Part shown: one piece after another, positions 1-12,510 of the stretch
How the letters are laid out: each line of letters begins with the position of its first letter
How positions within the stretch are numbered: the stretch's first letter is position 1
Source of the DNA: Nemertoderma westbladi
Taxonomy: Eukaryota; Xenacoelomorpha; Nemertodermatida; Nemertodermatidae
DNA: 64,000 nt
Assembly: GCA_032718475.1 (NCBI GenBank)
Contig: JAUCBJ010006239.1
Coordinates: forward strand, 37,799-101,798
Direction of reading: 5' to 3'
The notes under the pieces: model-generated
What the model was told of the DNA's origin: nothing
The model's database searches: none
What the model saw: the letters and a program-made list of their open reading frames with translations, nothing else
Position numbers and translations under genes: made by a program

Positions 1-207
1 ATCACCCGTGTTTCCCCTACAAGACGTGCGTCTTTGGTATTATTGCGATGAATGCCCTAGACCCAACCAACAAACGGAAAGACATAAACATCCGCGGAGA
101 CGTTGAGCTAAGCACAGTTTTACTCATTATACTTACGGGAGTTTCAAGCGAAACTTGTTCGATGTATCACCTACGCTCGCTGACTCAAATGGTCCTTAAA
201 TAAACTG

Positions 208-1571
208 ATGATCAGAGTTCCGGAATACTCGGTCAGACCTCCTCATTCCATGGTGAGACCTCAGACTCTTGATCCTAATAGTATCACGGATCCTCCCGAA
301 CTGTACTCACTGCTCAAAGATCTAGTGTTACCCGAACAATTAATCGGTGGCACTCCGGTAGTGGGCTCTCTAGATATTCGCCCATCCTACCTAGCCGGAT
401 TGGGACGCGGACTTTTAATATTGCCGTTCAACCCGTATAATCGTCCCGGTTTAACCCCGATACAACCCGTCAGGAGAGCGTTGTACGAAACGCGTTAGAT
501 GCTATTTGACAAAAGATCGGAAAAGGAACTTTTGATTGTTTAGATAAACGTAAATTGCAGCAGCAAGTCCAAGCAGTAAAGGAATTAGCTTTACCTCAGT
601 TCGATCGAGAAATCCAGAATGTCGAGGAGGACATCGAACTTGGACGAACTTACTCTCTGCAAGAGTTTTTGAACAAACGCTTCCAACGACAAGCTGAGGA
701 AAATCAGCTCGAGGAGAAGCATCTCGAAATGGACAAGAGAGAAGAAACAGCTTTAGCCCAACCGGAAGCTCAAACCCTTATGACTGATCTCTATTCCAAA
801 ACCATCATGCATCCTTTGATGGTTCCCCATTTCGGAGACAAACTCTTCGCCACGGTACAACCCCAACCGGTTGATATCAAACTTAAGATCTAGAGATCTT
901 ATTGCTGACGCTCCTATGTTACATAGTCCGCCAATCGAGGCCGCTCCTGTCGACGGTATACTCGTTGAACCTCCAGACAATCGAGCGGATCTTGTCCGTC
1001 GTATGGTACATGAGGTCAACCTACGCGCTAGACCTTTACCAAACTCATTTTATGGGATCAAAGACCACCCATATTATGTCAATTTAACTCAATATTATAT
1101 GGTGAAACCAGAAGATCCTACATACAGTTTAAAGTTTCTACCATTGATAAATCCCATGGTGATTTGTTCATAAACTCGCATCTGGAGTTACAAGAAGTTC
1201 ATAGACGACCATATGAATATAAAGCCAGGGAACGCGAGTTGGAAAGAACCATCAAACAGAGGAAATTACTCACTACTCACGGTCCATCTACCGCTCTCGT
1301 GCAAACGACTCGTCAGGGACCAGTAAGAGCTGCTGTCTTGAAACGCACTTTAAAGGTTGTTCAACCTCGTTCCACTGAGGTTGATATTGATCAACCGGGT
1401 ACCTCGACCGGCGGATACACCAACCGTAACCCTAAACCTTCCGATGCAATTGTATTGCACCCCTCACCCAGGAGTTATAGCCCTCCTAGTAAAGTGGCTT
1501 GCCCCAAAGAGAAAAGGACTCTAGCTAGCCTCAAAAAACTTTGTAAATGCCGTTCACGTAAGAAGGACTAA
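208..1571 (+). pseudogene. Unrecognised decayed coding region
   Basis: Four overlapping or adjacent open segments (208-498, 555-893, 871-1173, 1164-1571) alternate between two frames. They look like one gene of about 450 codons broken by indels and stops. The middle part is charged and rich in Glu/Gln, with a coiled-coil look. The 3' part ends in a basic, Cys-containing tail (KCRSRKKD) after a Pro/Ser/Thr-rich stretch. I recognise no catalytic motif. An LTR-like repeat on the same strand lies 740 bp downstream, so a retroelement origin is possible. A viral-type structural protein or a host pseudogene are alternatives. The upstream end may lie outside the window. Confidence 0.4.
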
Positions 1572-1656
1572 TAGTTTAGAGTATTTTTATATTTTAGAAA
1601 CTGTGATTTTATATATTTTATAGACTTAAATCCCATTTTCTGGGAACGGTGTAAAA

Positions 1657-1746
1657 GCTTTTGCGGACATAACACGTCATTTTTCCCGCAACGCGCAGTG
1701 TAGGTGCTTTTTGCGGACATAACAAGTCATTTTTGCCGCAATGCGC
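1657..1746. repeat. Two-copy direct repeat, about 40 bp each
   Basis: The words TTTTGCGGACATAACA and GTCATTTTT, followed by a CCGCAA/GCGCA ending, occur at 1657-1697 and again at 1706-1746 with few differences. The repeat lies between the decayed coding region and the LTR-like repeat. No function is evident. Confidence 0.7.
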
Positions 1747-2309
1747 ATAATACTCTAAAAGATTGGAGCTCAGATGACGAAATCTGTCAGCTGATTTCCT
1801 GTAAACGTGGAACCTCTTTGTTCTGCTCAGCCAATCAGAGCGATTTTCACTTTATGTTGGACAGGGGCCTACGGAAACCCGCGCAATGCATTACGGTCTT
1901 TGTTTACCTTTCTGAGCCTAAGAACCGGCTTGGAAATCTTCTGTACTTCTGTTGTGGAAGTTTCAGACTTTGGCCTAAACATCTGATGGCTTTGATTATA
2001 AGAACGTAAAACTATTAACTGATCATACTCAATTCAATTCAACTACTGAAACATTGCTTGTCATTCTACAATTCACATTGAAAATTGCTGCACATGGAAC
2101 ACTGCGTAAGTAACACATACTGACTGTTCACCGCATTATTTTGCTTCTGTTATTAATTGGTGTTATGTTAATGGATATTACTGTTATATTTGGAGAATAC
2201 CGATAAATAATCATAAAACCCCCAATCTTCTTGATTACTGAAGGTGAGAGGAACAGGTTTACCGGTAGCAACTGCGACTTACATTATAGTGTTTTTTGTG
2301 TGAATTAAA

Positions 2310-2818
2310 TGCTATTTCATAGTCCCTACATGTGTCAGTTGCGATCCTCCTTATATATGATCAAATTCAGTGACGGTCGGCAGATCAGTGCGAAGTAGTG
2401 TGAAGTAGTGTGAAGTCTTGTGAAGTAGTGTGAAGGTTAATAAAGCATCTCCTAAAGAATGCGCTTTTTACGAAACTCTTTGGCCATCTAGTTGTGATTA
2501 GTATAAGTCATAACTCTGTTTTCATACTTAAAGCGCCACGTCCTAAAGGAACTGTAAATATTTCCCCGAAAGTAAATATATTGTCAGTGATTTTATAGTA
2601 ACGATCAATCGAATAATACAGTAGGTCTACACTGCAATCACTTTCAAGGCATCCGAATCCAGTCTCCCTTAACTGTGGGTGAATGATCGCACACAGACTG
2701 GCTTCGGCGGATGTAACTTCAGTACATTAAATAATTGATATAGGCTAAAGTCGATTTATAAACAAGAGGACAACTAAAATTGGCAGGTTAAACTGCTAAA
2801 GGTCTAAAAGCGCGAACA
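2310..2818 (+). repeat. LTR-like repeat, plus orientation
   Basis: This segment matches, in inverted orientation, the last 506 bp of the window (63495-64000). Shared blocks include a CCTACATG word, a short tandem GTGAAGTAGT run (2391-2436), an AATAAAGCATCT-type polyadenylation signal, CCTAAAGAATGCGC, and a 3' end reading GCGCGAACA. The 3' boundary is sharp because both full copies and a third fragment (55948-55989) end at the same AACA. The left boundary is not defined, because the other copy runs off the window. An LTR is the best reading (CA end, polyadenylation signal, decayed coding region upstream). A non-LTR dispersed repeat is the alternative. Confidence 0.6.
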
Positions 2819-3418
2819 GAAACCTTATTTTTGACGCAAAGCCCTGATAAATAGTGTGATGATAGTGAAAGGTAAGGAGGTCGCAAGTCCCTCAAAGCAG
2901 TGATCATCAACATCACTGACTAGTTCGATGACTAGTTGATATTATCACTTAGTAACCCCTTATAGAAGGTTTATAGTCCTAAAAATAAAATACTTAATAT
3001 AAATAAAATCATAAATCACAAATAAATAACAATATTTAACATTATAAATAATTAATTAATATAACAAATAATGCCAAAAAATCGCAGTCGGTCGTATTTG
3101 CTTTTTACTCATTTGGCACTCCTAAGACATCTATCCTACACTACTATCCTATCCTACTCTATCCTCCTATCATACTCTATCCTATCATGTGCCACGCTAT
3201 CTATCCTCCTATCCTAATCTACACTGCCATCTCCTATCCTATCCAACTCTATTCTAATATAACTATATCTATGTCCCGCCTCGTCTTCTGAAATATCCAT
3301 TCACCCTCCCTGGTGGGCAGCCGTTCACAAGCAATGCTATTAGGCTGTCCTCTTTTTCCTATATATTATATTAATATAAGGAACAAGATGGGTAACTACC
3401 TGAAATAAAAGAAACAAA
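2819..3418. other. Non-coding, AT-rich, with a degenerate CTATC simple repeat
   Basis: No gene is seen. The stretch at about 3115-3260 is a degenerate CTATC/CCTAT simple repeat. The rest is AT-rich. Confidence 0.6.
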
Positions 3419-4668
3419 TGTGATCCAGTCTCCTATCACAAATGAACCCTACCTACAAATCAACACTTTAATAACAGCACGAATAACTATCTTATATATT
3501 AGAAAATACAGGACTTTTAGTCCGCCGAAAGGGGTATGTCTATTGTCTACACTACATACTACATTTGATAAAAATAAGGGGTTTCAGGATTTAAACACTG
3601 TTCCCGGGGAAACACAGCTCCATCATCAGCAGTGTAAAGTGAGTCCCTACCCTATCTAAATACAGCACAGTACCAATTGACCAATATAATACAGGAAATG
3701 AAACCAAATACTGAAATAGAGAAATAAACAAATCAGACCGGTAGTAAATAGATGAAACCCAAAAACTGATACTGATCAAATAATAATAATGACCAGAATA
3801 ATGACCAAATAGTGAACTACTATATCTAACCTGCATAACAAATAAATCTATAATGCCTGTATTGCACAGTCTTATAATAGAAATGTTATATAATGGTATG
3901 AATGCAACAGTAAATAACAACCCAAAGCCCATACAGACACCCAAACCCCCCCCCCCCCCCCCCCCAAACACTGATAGAATAATGATACCCAATAGAAACT
4001 CCCAGAACTAGAGTAACGGAAGCAACTAGCTTTCAATAGGCTACAAGAGGCATACTGCACAAGAAATATATAAGAAACAATATGGGTACAGTACAACCTG
4101 ACTGGCGAAATATATATATTGAAACAATGTGATCCAGTCTCCTCTCAAAAATGAAACCTGACTACAAATAAACACTTTCATAACTGCACGAATAACTATC
4201 CTATATATTAGAAAATACAGGAGTTTTAGTCCGCCGAAATGGGTAAGTCTACATACTAAATTTGATAAAAATAAAGGGTTTCAGGATTTAAACACTGTAC
4301 CCGGGAAACACAGCTCCATCATCAACAGTGTACTGTGAGTCCCTAACCCTATCTTAATACAGCACTTTACCTATTGACCAAGAAATAGGAAATGTAACCA
4401 AATACTGAAACAAACAACAGAAAAAAACAAATCAGACAGAAAGTAGATATAGATGAAACCCAAAATCTGATACCAGTAAAGCCTAAAACAAACTACCGAA
4501 GTAAATGCAACCAAAATAAGAAAGATCCAAAGTAAGAATATTGTCCAAATTGTGTACCACTATATCTAACCTGCATAACAAATAAATATATAATGGCTGT
4601 ATTGCACAGTCTAAATAAGTGTTTATTTGTAAGTAGGTTTCATTTTTGATAGGAAACTGGTTTCTATA
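3419..4668. repeat. Direct duplication with a partial inverted third copy
   Basis: Two related blocks of about 460-485 bp lie in direct orientation (3419-3880 and 4129-4613). They share GATCCAGTCTCCT at the start and a segment with TTTTAGTCCGCCGAAA, and they end in CTGTATTGCACAGTCT. The first 50 bp recur inverted at about 4616-4668. A run of 20 C (3946-3965) sits between the copies. This may be a decayed foldback or MITE-like element, but no transposon family can be named. Confidence 0.6.
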
Positions 4669-5050
4669 TTTTAGATTTTTTAGATTTGGATTTTTAGATT
4701 TGTTTCTATATTATATACTAAAGTGGGAAGGGAAATAAAGTTATTATTAATAGCTAATGATAATTAATGCAAACTAACAATAATTAATTAACGATAACAG
4801 AGCACTACATATTTACTTATTATTTTAACAAATTAAGGAAAATGATATATTTATTAATTAGTAACACAACACAAAAAAAAAACAAATTAAATATAATATA
4901 ATACAATAATTACTGTAATCAGTAGTTACCCAAATCAGCGCCACGCATTAATTATAATAATATATATATATATATATATATATTACAATTATGTGTGCGT
5001 TAATTATTGTGTATATATGGGTAAAAATAAAATAAAACAACAAAACAACA
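4669..5050. other. AT-rich non-coding with (TA)n
   Basis: No gene is seen. An AT dinucleotide run occupies about 4961-4982. Confidence 0.6.
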
Positions 5051-5530
5051 ACAAGTGAGGAGGTTAAAAATTAGGAGGTTACAAGTAAGGAGGTTACGAG
5101 TGATGAGGCTACACGTGAGGGGTAATGAGTGAGGAGGTTACGAGTGAGGGGTTACAAGTAAGGAGGTTCCTATTGAGGAGGTTACAAGTGTGGAGGTTCC
5201 AAGTGAAGATGTTACAAGTGAGGAAGTTACGTGTGAGGAGGTTACAAGTGAGGAAGTTACGTGTGAGGAGGTTACAAGTGTGGGGTTACAAGTGAGAAGG
5301 TCCAAGTGAGGAGAATACAAGTGAGGAAGTTCCAAGTGACGAGATTACGAATGAGAAGGTTATGAGTGAGGAAGTTAAGAGTAAGGAAGTTACAAGTGAG
5401 GAGGCTACAAGTGAGGAGGTTACAAGTGAGGAGGCTACAAGTGAGGAGGCTACAAGTGAGGAGGTTACAAGTGAGGAGGCTACAAGTGAGGAGGTTGCAA
5501 GTGAGGAGGTTACATGTGAGGTGGTTTTAC
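5050..5530. repeat. 15-bp minisatellite
   Basis: About 30 tandem variants of GTGAGGAGGTTACAA occur here, more homogeneous towards the right (5391-5520). Because the period is a multiple of three, spurious open frames exist on both strands. None looks like a real gene. Confidence 0.9.
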
Positions 5531-5655
5531 TTTGAGGGTGCCTCAGACCTTAAATCTGAGACTTTAGGGCTGTCTGAGACCTTAAATCCGAGTCATACGA
5601 CGGAACGAGGCGCAAATCCCATCTCAGCAAATTAATAATTTGCATCAATGTTAAA

Positions 5656-6259
5656 TGTGATGGGATCCGAGTTGGCGAGGGATCCCGACCAGTGTGTGTT
5701 TCAAGTTGTATAGGCAATATGCATCGCCGCGTCCACTTAATCACTGAAAGGTTGTTAAGGGGCTGAAAGGCCGACAGGCCGGTGCAACAAAGATAGACTT
5801 TAGTTTTTGTTGTTGATAATCTCAGATGTATGAGTACCGGTAATACAGCACAATCAGTATTGCACAATGACAGCAGTAACGATGATGGTTTAAACTGTTT
5901 AACTTCTACTCTGAATATTAGCCAACTGAATCATAATTAACACTGAGTAACAGTTATATGGACATTACATGGAAGATTAGACACATTGCTTACTGTATTG
6001 ACCTACCAATAAATACGCGATGGTGTACCGCCCCACTATTGGTTGGTTTACTTCCCGCAGCCACTCCCTTTACTTCCTGGCCCTGTGCTTGCTTCCTCCT
6101 GAGATGTATTGGCATCTCTCTGTAACTGGCAGTCTATATTGCCTCGATCCCTCCGGTATGCAATATTGCATTGGGCAATATTGCCTATCTAGTCGTAATT
6201 GGTAAATCATAACTTTCCCCATTTTCCACTGGGGGTGCAGGGGATTGGATCCGCTAACA
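5656..6259 (-). repeat. Old BEL/Pao LTR (element B)
   Basis: On the plus strand it starts TGTGATGGGATCC and ends CGCTAACA. These correspond to the ends of the 560-bp LTRs at 42554 and 49506 (TGTGACGGGATCC ... AGCTAACA). The adjacent internal bases CTCCCAC and a GATATC-rich hairpin also match the position next to the young LTR (CTCCCCCCC, then a hairpin around GATAGC). It is therefore the 3' LTR of a minus-strand element, diverged from the young family. The partner LTR is missing. Confidence 0.75.
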
Positions 6260-7806
6260 CTCCCACACGATATCTTCCCGATGAGAAGATATCATCAACC
6301 TCAAGTGCGCTCCAATTCCGCTGAAATCCAATCTAATATTGGATGTGGGGTGGTATATTTTTTTTTGGGGCCAGTTTTTCAAATTGGCCCCTGTGGGTAT
6401 GCTCTCACTACCCACCTCCTGGCATCTCTATTTAGACATTCGCCTCTCTTCCTCACTCAATTTTCTTTGGATATTTATTATCCAAATATTATTATCTCTC
6501 CATTACTTCCTCACCTCATTAGTCCAATAGGACTCATCCTCCATTCAGCTCACTCTCCACATTTGAATTTCATGCCCATTACCCTTCCTCAAACTCTCAC
6601 ACCTCTTCATCATACCCCTCCTTTACTCAACCCCATTTTACTCTCACTCTCTATACTCCTGTTGGGTCCCCACAACCTTGCATGTGCACGCTGTATATAT
6701 TGTAATTGGGTCCTTTTTCTCATCCTCCTGTTTCAGTCAATTAGTCCCCAGTCCCAGTAACTAATTGGAAAAGGTTATATCTGACTATAGTACATTGTAT
6801 TTATTATAGATCTATGTATTGCACTTTTCGATTGATTACATATGGTATGCATTAATTTTATACTCATATAAAAAGGTTTGAACCTTGAGTATCAGTTAGT
6901 ATTAAACCTTGTGGTGCCTTCCAGGAATATCAATACAGTCTGGTATCAATCCCAAAGTTTCCCTTCCGTTTCTTCCAGAAACCACCCCATCCCCTTGCCT
7001 CTGTCATCATCCTGTCTCGGGAGTTTCTTCTCCTCTTGTTTGATCTTTGGAGCACTCTTCTGCGCCAATACAGCTTTGCCAATCCCCGTTGTTGGATCCT
7101 TGGGTGTGGCCGTTATCATCTCACGGTATCACTTCGCTGGTGGTCCCACTGAGTGTCCCTCCTGCTTTCCTCTTGTAACGTCGCACATGATGATCCCTAC
7201 CTGTAGAGGTACCATTGGGTGTTAATAACCCCTCCGTGTGGTGCCACCGTTGCCACCTCCTGGTAGGTGAATAGCAGTCTCCTCCTAGTGATCTCTTGGT
7301 GGGCCCCTTGGTTAATGTTAAAGAACCCCCACCGGAACTCCTGGGCCTTCATCCTTGGTCACTGACATCTGACATCGGCCCAATCCTCGTAAATGCGAAA
7401 CTTCTCCTCGTCGTTCATCCAGAATTAGAATTATTTTTTATTCTCAAAAATGCATGACTAACATAACATTGTTTGCAGCACCAAACAGAATCTGCTGGGT
7501 ACTAGGGATGGATGGGTGGGCCTCCACTATAGCAGTGCTAGTGTAGCTTTAGCCCACCCACGTATTAATGAGAAATGGTGGATGGTGGGACAATAGAAAG
7601 GCGGAACACAGGTGGTGGTTCTGAAATTTAAAATAATACAAACCAAACCAAGTGTGGTGGGATTGAGGCGTGGCCCGTGGCAGTAAATTTATTTTATTTT
7701 GGTGGGTGTTTTTATTTGATATCAAGTATAGATTTATTAATAAATGTTTAGTTAGGGGATTAACTGATACAAAAATATTGAGCGAAAGGAATAATTTTTT
7801 AGAAGA
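6260..7806 (-). other. 3' non-coding part of old BEL element B
   Basis: The first few hundred bases correspond to the non-coding region next to the young element's 3' LTR (43114-43540): a pyrimidine-rich plus strand and the word ATGTGGGGTGG after a short inverted repeat. The rest has no convincing gene. Plus-strand open frames here are antisense and lack recognisable domains. Confidence 0.5.
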
Positions 7807-8358
7807 TTAGAAGAGTTTTTGGTAAACGTGGATTAATACAAGACAATCGATTAGGATGGGAGGATGGCAGATCAAAGGATCAGAACCATTAATACGAATC
7901 AATCCAGTTGCATTGATGCTCAAAGTGCCCCCTAAATCTGCACTTACTACATCTATGGTGTAGTTTCGGCATGAGCCCATCCTATGGGTAGAGTCATGGC
8001 AGTACAGACATGTTGCATCCTTGTCGTAACAATACAGACAGTTATTCTGCTGGTGGGTTAACCACCCAAAGTCGTTGCAGCCGTCTATCACAGTCTTTCT
8101 CCCGAGCTTGTCCTTGGCTCCACGCAACCGTCTGGGTCTGTGGAGCCGCTGATACGTGAATTTTTCCAACCTATCGTCTCTACCCATGTCGATGTCCTCT
8201 TCTTCCCTCAGCATTGTCTCCCCAAACACCACCTGTGGTGCTGTCCTTGCTTGCCTAGTCGGATCGCATCCGCCAGGAAATTCGTCGCCGGCACTCCATG
8301 CTCCCAGGCTTGCTTGCTGGGGGGATCCCAGAAGGCTCTTGCCCCACCACTCTCCCAT
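7807..8358 (-). pseudogene. Cys-rich fragment in BEL element B, possibly envelope-like
   Basis: This is a 183-aa open frame. Its C-terminal half has clustered cysteines (CLYCYDKDATCLYC, then CRNYT) and potential N-glycosylation sites (NYT, NAT, NGS), followed by a hydrophobic stretch (ILIDCLVLIHV). The N-terminal half is charged. It lies 3' of the gag-protease remnant on the same strand, where an envelope-like frame would sit. There is no decisive motif, so the assignment is tentative and a remnant of the polyprotein is the alternative. Confidence 0.3.
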
Positions 8359-8774
8359 CCACCTAGTCCGTGTTCGACCGACCGATGCTCTCTATTGGTG
8401 GCATCTCCTCGAACTCGTCTCCCTCCATCTCCTCTACCACAAACAGTTCTAAACCTGGGATCGCGGTTGATTTACCATGTCCCTTCCCAGCCTGGTACTC
8501 GCCAATAACACTCCTGTCTTCCGTCACTCTCGGTCTCTTCCTCATGAAGTCGTCCTCGGACCCCCTGGGCATTGGCAATCTCTGCAATCCAGATGTTGAC
8601 TATATTGGCGATTTCTCCATCCACTCTATCTTGTCTTCTATCCGAAACGTGCCCGAGGTCTCCTCAGTCACATCTTGGTGTTATTGCTCATATCTGACAC
8701 CGTCCTGTTTTCAATTTCATGACCTTGTCTTTTCTTGATATCGTGGTCACTGCCATCTTTAGTTAAGGCTTTAG

Positions 8775-10640
8775 TTGGCTTAGTCTTTATTCCTCTTCTT
8801 CCAGCCAACCAACTTTCCGTTAGCGTGAATGCTGCCCCACTATCGACTATCGACTGTTGTTATCGATAGTCTATTTTCCCCTATTCTTACTAGTACTACT
8901 CCAAGCAGTACTGTTTCTTTCCTCTTAATATCAGTGGTGATTGTCGCCATTATCTGGCCTCCAGTTTTGTCGGTCTTAGCATACTTAGGCGGCTGTCCTT
9001 CTACTGCACATCGATGGCATAGTCCAAATCTCCCCATGAAGGCTATTCAATCTTGTTTAAGCAATGCCTGCCAAGGCTTACAGTTGATGTGCCCCATTTC
9101 TATGCAATTGACATTTGTAGTCGGGGTTGTAGAATTCCTTATATAGCGCAGTGTATTGCGTTTAAGTTCATGACGGGTGATTTAGTGTTTTGGTTGTTTG
9201 GGCTCGGCCTACTGAGGGTATTTGTTATATTACTACTGTAATTGTTATTCTGTCTCTGTCCCTGCCACGATGTGGTTTTGTTTCCAGGTCTCTGTGGACT
9301 TCTAATCCCTTGTGTAGCCGCATACGGTAGTGACTGTGTCACTTTTGGAAGTGCATTTGCTGCACTATGTTCAGATTTAGGTCTATTATACTCTGCTTTC
9401 GGTACTTTGCCGAGACTGTCCCCACTGTATACTGGATCCGTTATTAACTCCGCTTCATAGTTGAGGAAGTTCGACATATCTTCCAACCCTGGTTCTGCAC
9501 CCTTCTTTTCTCGAGTGAAAAAAGCGATCTATCTCCATTTGTTCCCTAACCATTTCAGTAGTGCCTGCGCTATCGTTGTGATGTTGTTTGAAGCATTAAG
9601 TTCATAGTGTGCTTCAAGCGTCTTTAAAACAATCAATGCTTTCTCTATACTGGTTGCAAAAACTTTATTACTGACAGGGTTATCCGCAAGTCCGCCTGAT
9701 GTTATTCCCCTTAAGGTTTGTCGGATAATATTTGCCGGATGGCAAAATTCCATATCCAGGGCTCTCCATGCTGCTGTAAAACCTCCTTCAATTCCCTGGT
9801 ATTGCCTTACAATATCATAGGCTGGCCCCCCTGTGTAAACTTGTAAATACTTAAGGCACTCCGCCTGTCAGATTCTTTGTAAGAATTTTGTTACTATACA
9901 TCCTCTGGAACTGTAAATATTCTTCCGGCTTGCTACCATCTAATTTGAAAGGTTCTCAATGTGGTAACTCTATTCTAGTTTTTAACGCGTCAATGGGTGT
10001 TGCCATTCCCATAGCTTGAAATCGATCTACCTTATGTGAATCGTGCAGCTATTGGATGCCAAAGGAATGCCAAAGGAAGTGTTTGAGAACCTTTACATTT
10101 TGATCCGATTATTCCGCTAGAGGGAAAGGGATTGAAACGTACAGGTATGGTATATCGATTGTGCTCTACAGCAGTAACATGTTTTGAGGCCACAATAAAA
10201 GAAGTAATAAGGAAAGATAAGTGCTGTTTTTTAGTAAAGGTGAAGCGATTATTTACACTACCATTCTCCTTCCGTCCTCCGAGCGGGTTCGACGTTCCCT
10301 CGTTTGGCCATTTGCGACATGAACGCTTCTTCCCCTATCCAGTTGTATGTCCTCGTAGATATTTGGGAACGCTCTATTCCTTCTGTCATTGGGAGCCCTG
10401 GTTTATTTGAATCACCGCGCGCATTCCCCACTGACATCTGTGGGGCATTTATTGCCCCTTCCCCTTCTCGCCACTAGCTGGTTGCGGTGGGGCACCCGTA
10501 GCCCCCCTTCACCCGTCACTTCTAGTTTTGCCCCCTTTATCTCTCTCTCCACGCTCTCTTCCAGTCGACATGTTACTTCTGTTATCCCTGGGTTCATTTG
10601 CCTGCGTTTCCCTATGCGTTTCCACGCAGATATGTCTTTC
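8775..10640 (-). pseudogene. Decayed BEL/Pao gag-protease (element B)
   Basis: Minus-strand fragments match, in order, the 1137-aa gag-protease frame of the young element at 44334-47747. These are a Gly-rich N-terminus (10412-10530), the gag core (NNITTIAQALLKWLGNKWR, 9529-9753), the SNFLNYEAELITDPVYS segment (9139-9486), a zinc knuckle (GLCHRCAVEG, 8840-9037) and the start of the protease. Frameshifts and stops separate the pieces. At about 10620-10650 the similarity stops and the RNase H region of element A begins. Confidence 0.75.
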
Positions 10641-12411
10641 ATTCGATGGTCAAGTCATGGAAGTCGGGTCCTTGAAACCAAAAAGACTTATTGTCTGGTT
10701 TGCAGAAGTTTATGGGCATCATCCCCCGTGACACGATGTCAGCCGGGTTCAGTTTCCCTGGGCAGTGATGCTAGTTTTGTTTGAGCGACCTATCTAGTAT
10801 TTCAGACCATCTGTTAGCTACAAAGGTTTTGAACTGAAATGTTTCATTGTTAATGTACCAAAGTACCAAGGTAGCGTCAGTCTAATATGTAACCTTTAGG
10901 TTCGCTTCTAGCTCGTGTTGAACTAGACCAACGATTTCGGCAGATATCCTCCCGGCCTGAAGCTCTACTCAAGGTACTGTCAAATATTTCAGAGGCATTG
11001 TTTTCGCCTTGGATGTAATAATTGATACCTCAAAACTGTCTGATGTCACCTGTCTACGTAGGTATAAAGTAATCCCCAATCCATCCTTGCTAGCGTCACT
11101 AAAGCTGTGTAGCTCCAGATCTTCGGTAAAGGTGGACAAGTATACCCTTGGTATGGTAAAGTCCTGTAGGAGTTGCAACTGCGCCTCCCAGCCCCTCCAC
11201 TGTTCGGCCAGTTTTTTTGGAATGGGATCATCCCACTCCAGACCAGCTTGCCAAATTCTGCAGAGTATGATCGTTGTGTGTAGGATCACTGGACTAATGA
11301 AGCAAAGAGGGTCATAGAAACGACTCATTGTCGACAGACAGGTTCTCTTTGACAGAGGCATTGTCTAGTCATTTGCATTTACGTGCACCCTAAAGTCGTC
11401 CGTATTTGGGTCCCAACTAAGTCCTAGGACTTTTGTCATGGGCAGAGGTTCTAGGTCTAGGTTTAGTGCACCCCCGGTACGGTCAATGGGGTCAAAGGAG
11501 TTTACTGGTTTGGGGTTATTGGAGGAGAACATAGTAAGATAAAAACCTCCATTTGCGAGGCAGTTCTGGAGCTGGTGCACTTCAGTTATATCATGATCCA
11601 GAGTGTTGCAACTCTTGAGGCCATCAACCATGTAAACATCTGGGTCTAATCTGTCGCGTTGATCTAAAGCTATCTGCTTCAGAGCATATATGGTGCAGTT
11701 TGGGCTGTCCCTGGCCCCGAAAATTCTAATCTGCATTTGGTAGGTTTCTGGTGGAAGGTTTAAATTTCCATCTGGGTACCACAAGAACCTCAAACTGTCT
11801 ATGTCCCTCTCCAAAGCTTGAACCTGGAGGAACATGTCTTCCACGTCACAGGTGAAAGCTACTCTGCATTGTCTAAAACACATCAGGACCCCCAAGAGGT
11901 AATTGTTCATATTGGGCCCATCCATCAATTCGGTGCTCATAGACATCCCTTGGTAAAGGGCGGCGCAGCTGTTCACAATGCACTCTTTACCAGGTTTGTC
12001 TGGATGTCGCATGAAATGAGGTGGCAGGTAATGTATCTGGTCCGTGGTTACCTCAGGGTTTGCCATCCTGCGTTGTAATGCATATGGGCCTTCTCATCAC
12101 GCAATAAGTGCTGTCATATCGATCTAAGTTGTTTTAACGCCAGTGGATAATTGTTGATGAGCTTGGGTTGTCCATGGGGCCACAACATCCCAACCTCATA
12201 GTGGCCATTTCCGTTCTGGTGAATGGTATCTTCCATAATCTTTAAAGACTTTTTTGCCTGTCCTGATATGGCAATCTCGTAACTACCTGGTTCTGCCGTG
12301 TCCTGTTCCAACCAATTTTTGGTTTTCTCAGACATTTCTTTGTTAAGCGCTGCTTGGTCATGGTCCTCGTCTATGTTGTCATTTGATACTGTAGCCAGTG
12401 ACAATTTGTCT

Positions 12412-12432
12412 GGTAGGCTCACAAGCCTTCCA
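12412..12432. repeat. Short palindromic motif, copy 1 of 4
   Basis: A 21-bp unit centred on AGGCT-CACA-AGCCT, within the BEL element A coding region. The same unit recurs at 12490, 16315 and 17050 with one base varying. Confidence 0.8.
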
Positions 12433-12489
12433 GTGTCACTAGTCAGTATCGTAATGCTGTGAGGTGGTTCAACAAACTTTGGATCAATT

Positions 12490-12510
12490 GGTAGGCTCGC
12501 AAGCCTTCCA
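12490..12510. repeat. Short palindromic motif, copy 2 of 4
   Basis: A 21-bp unit with the core AGGCTCGCAAGCCT, 78 bp from copy 1 and read in the same frame. Confidence 0.8.

Noticed and set aside
203..230. CTGATGA word near 205 and other CTGATGA/CTGATGAA words in coding regions as further hammerheads
   Set aside because: No GAAA box or helix partners at the right spacing. Only the 460-bp array copies complete the motif.
3591..4096. Minus-strand open frames across the C20 run
   Set aside because: Poly-Gly arising from the homopolymer, with hydrophobic residues from AT-rich DNA and no domain.
5138..5635. Open frames over the 15-bp minisatellite
   Set aside because: Repeat-driven frames on both strands, with no gene-like flanks.
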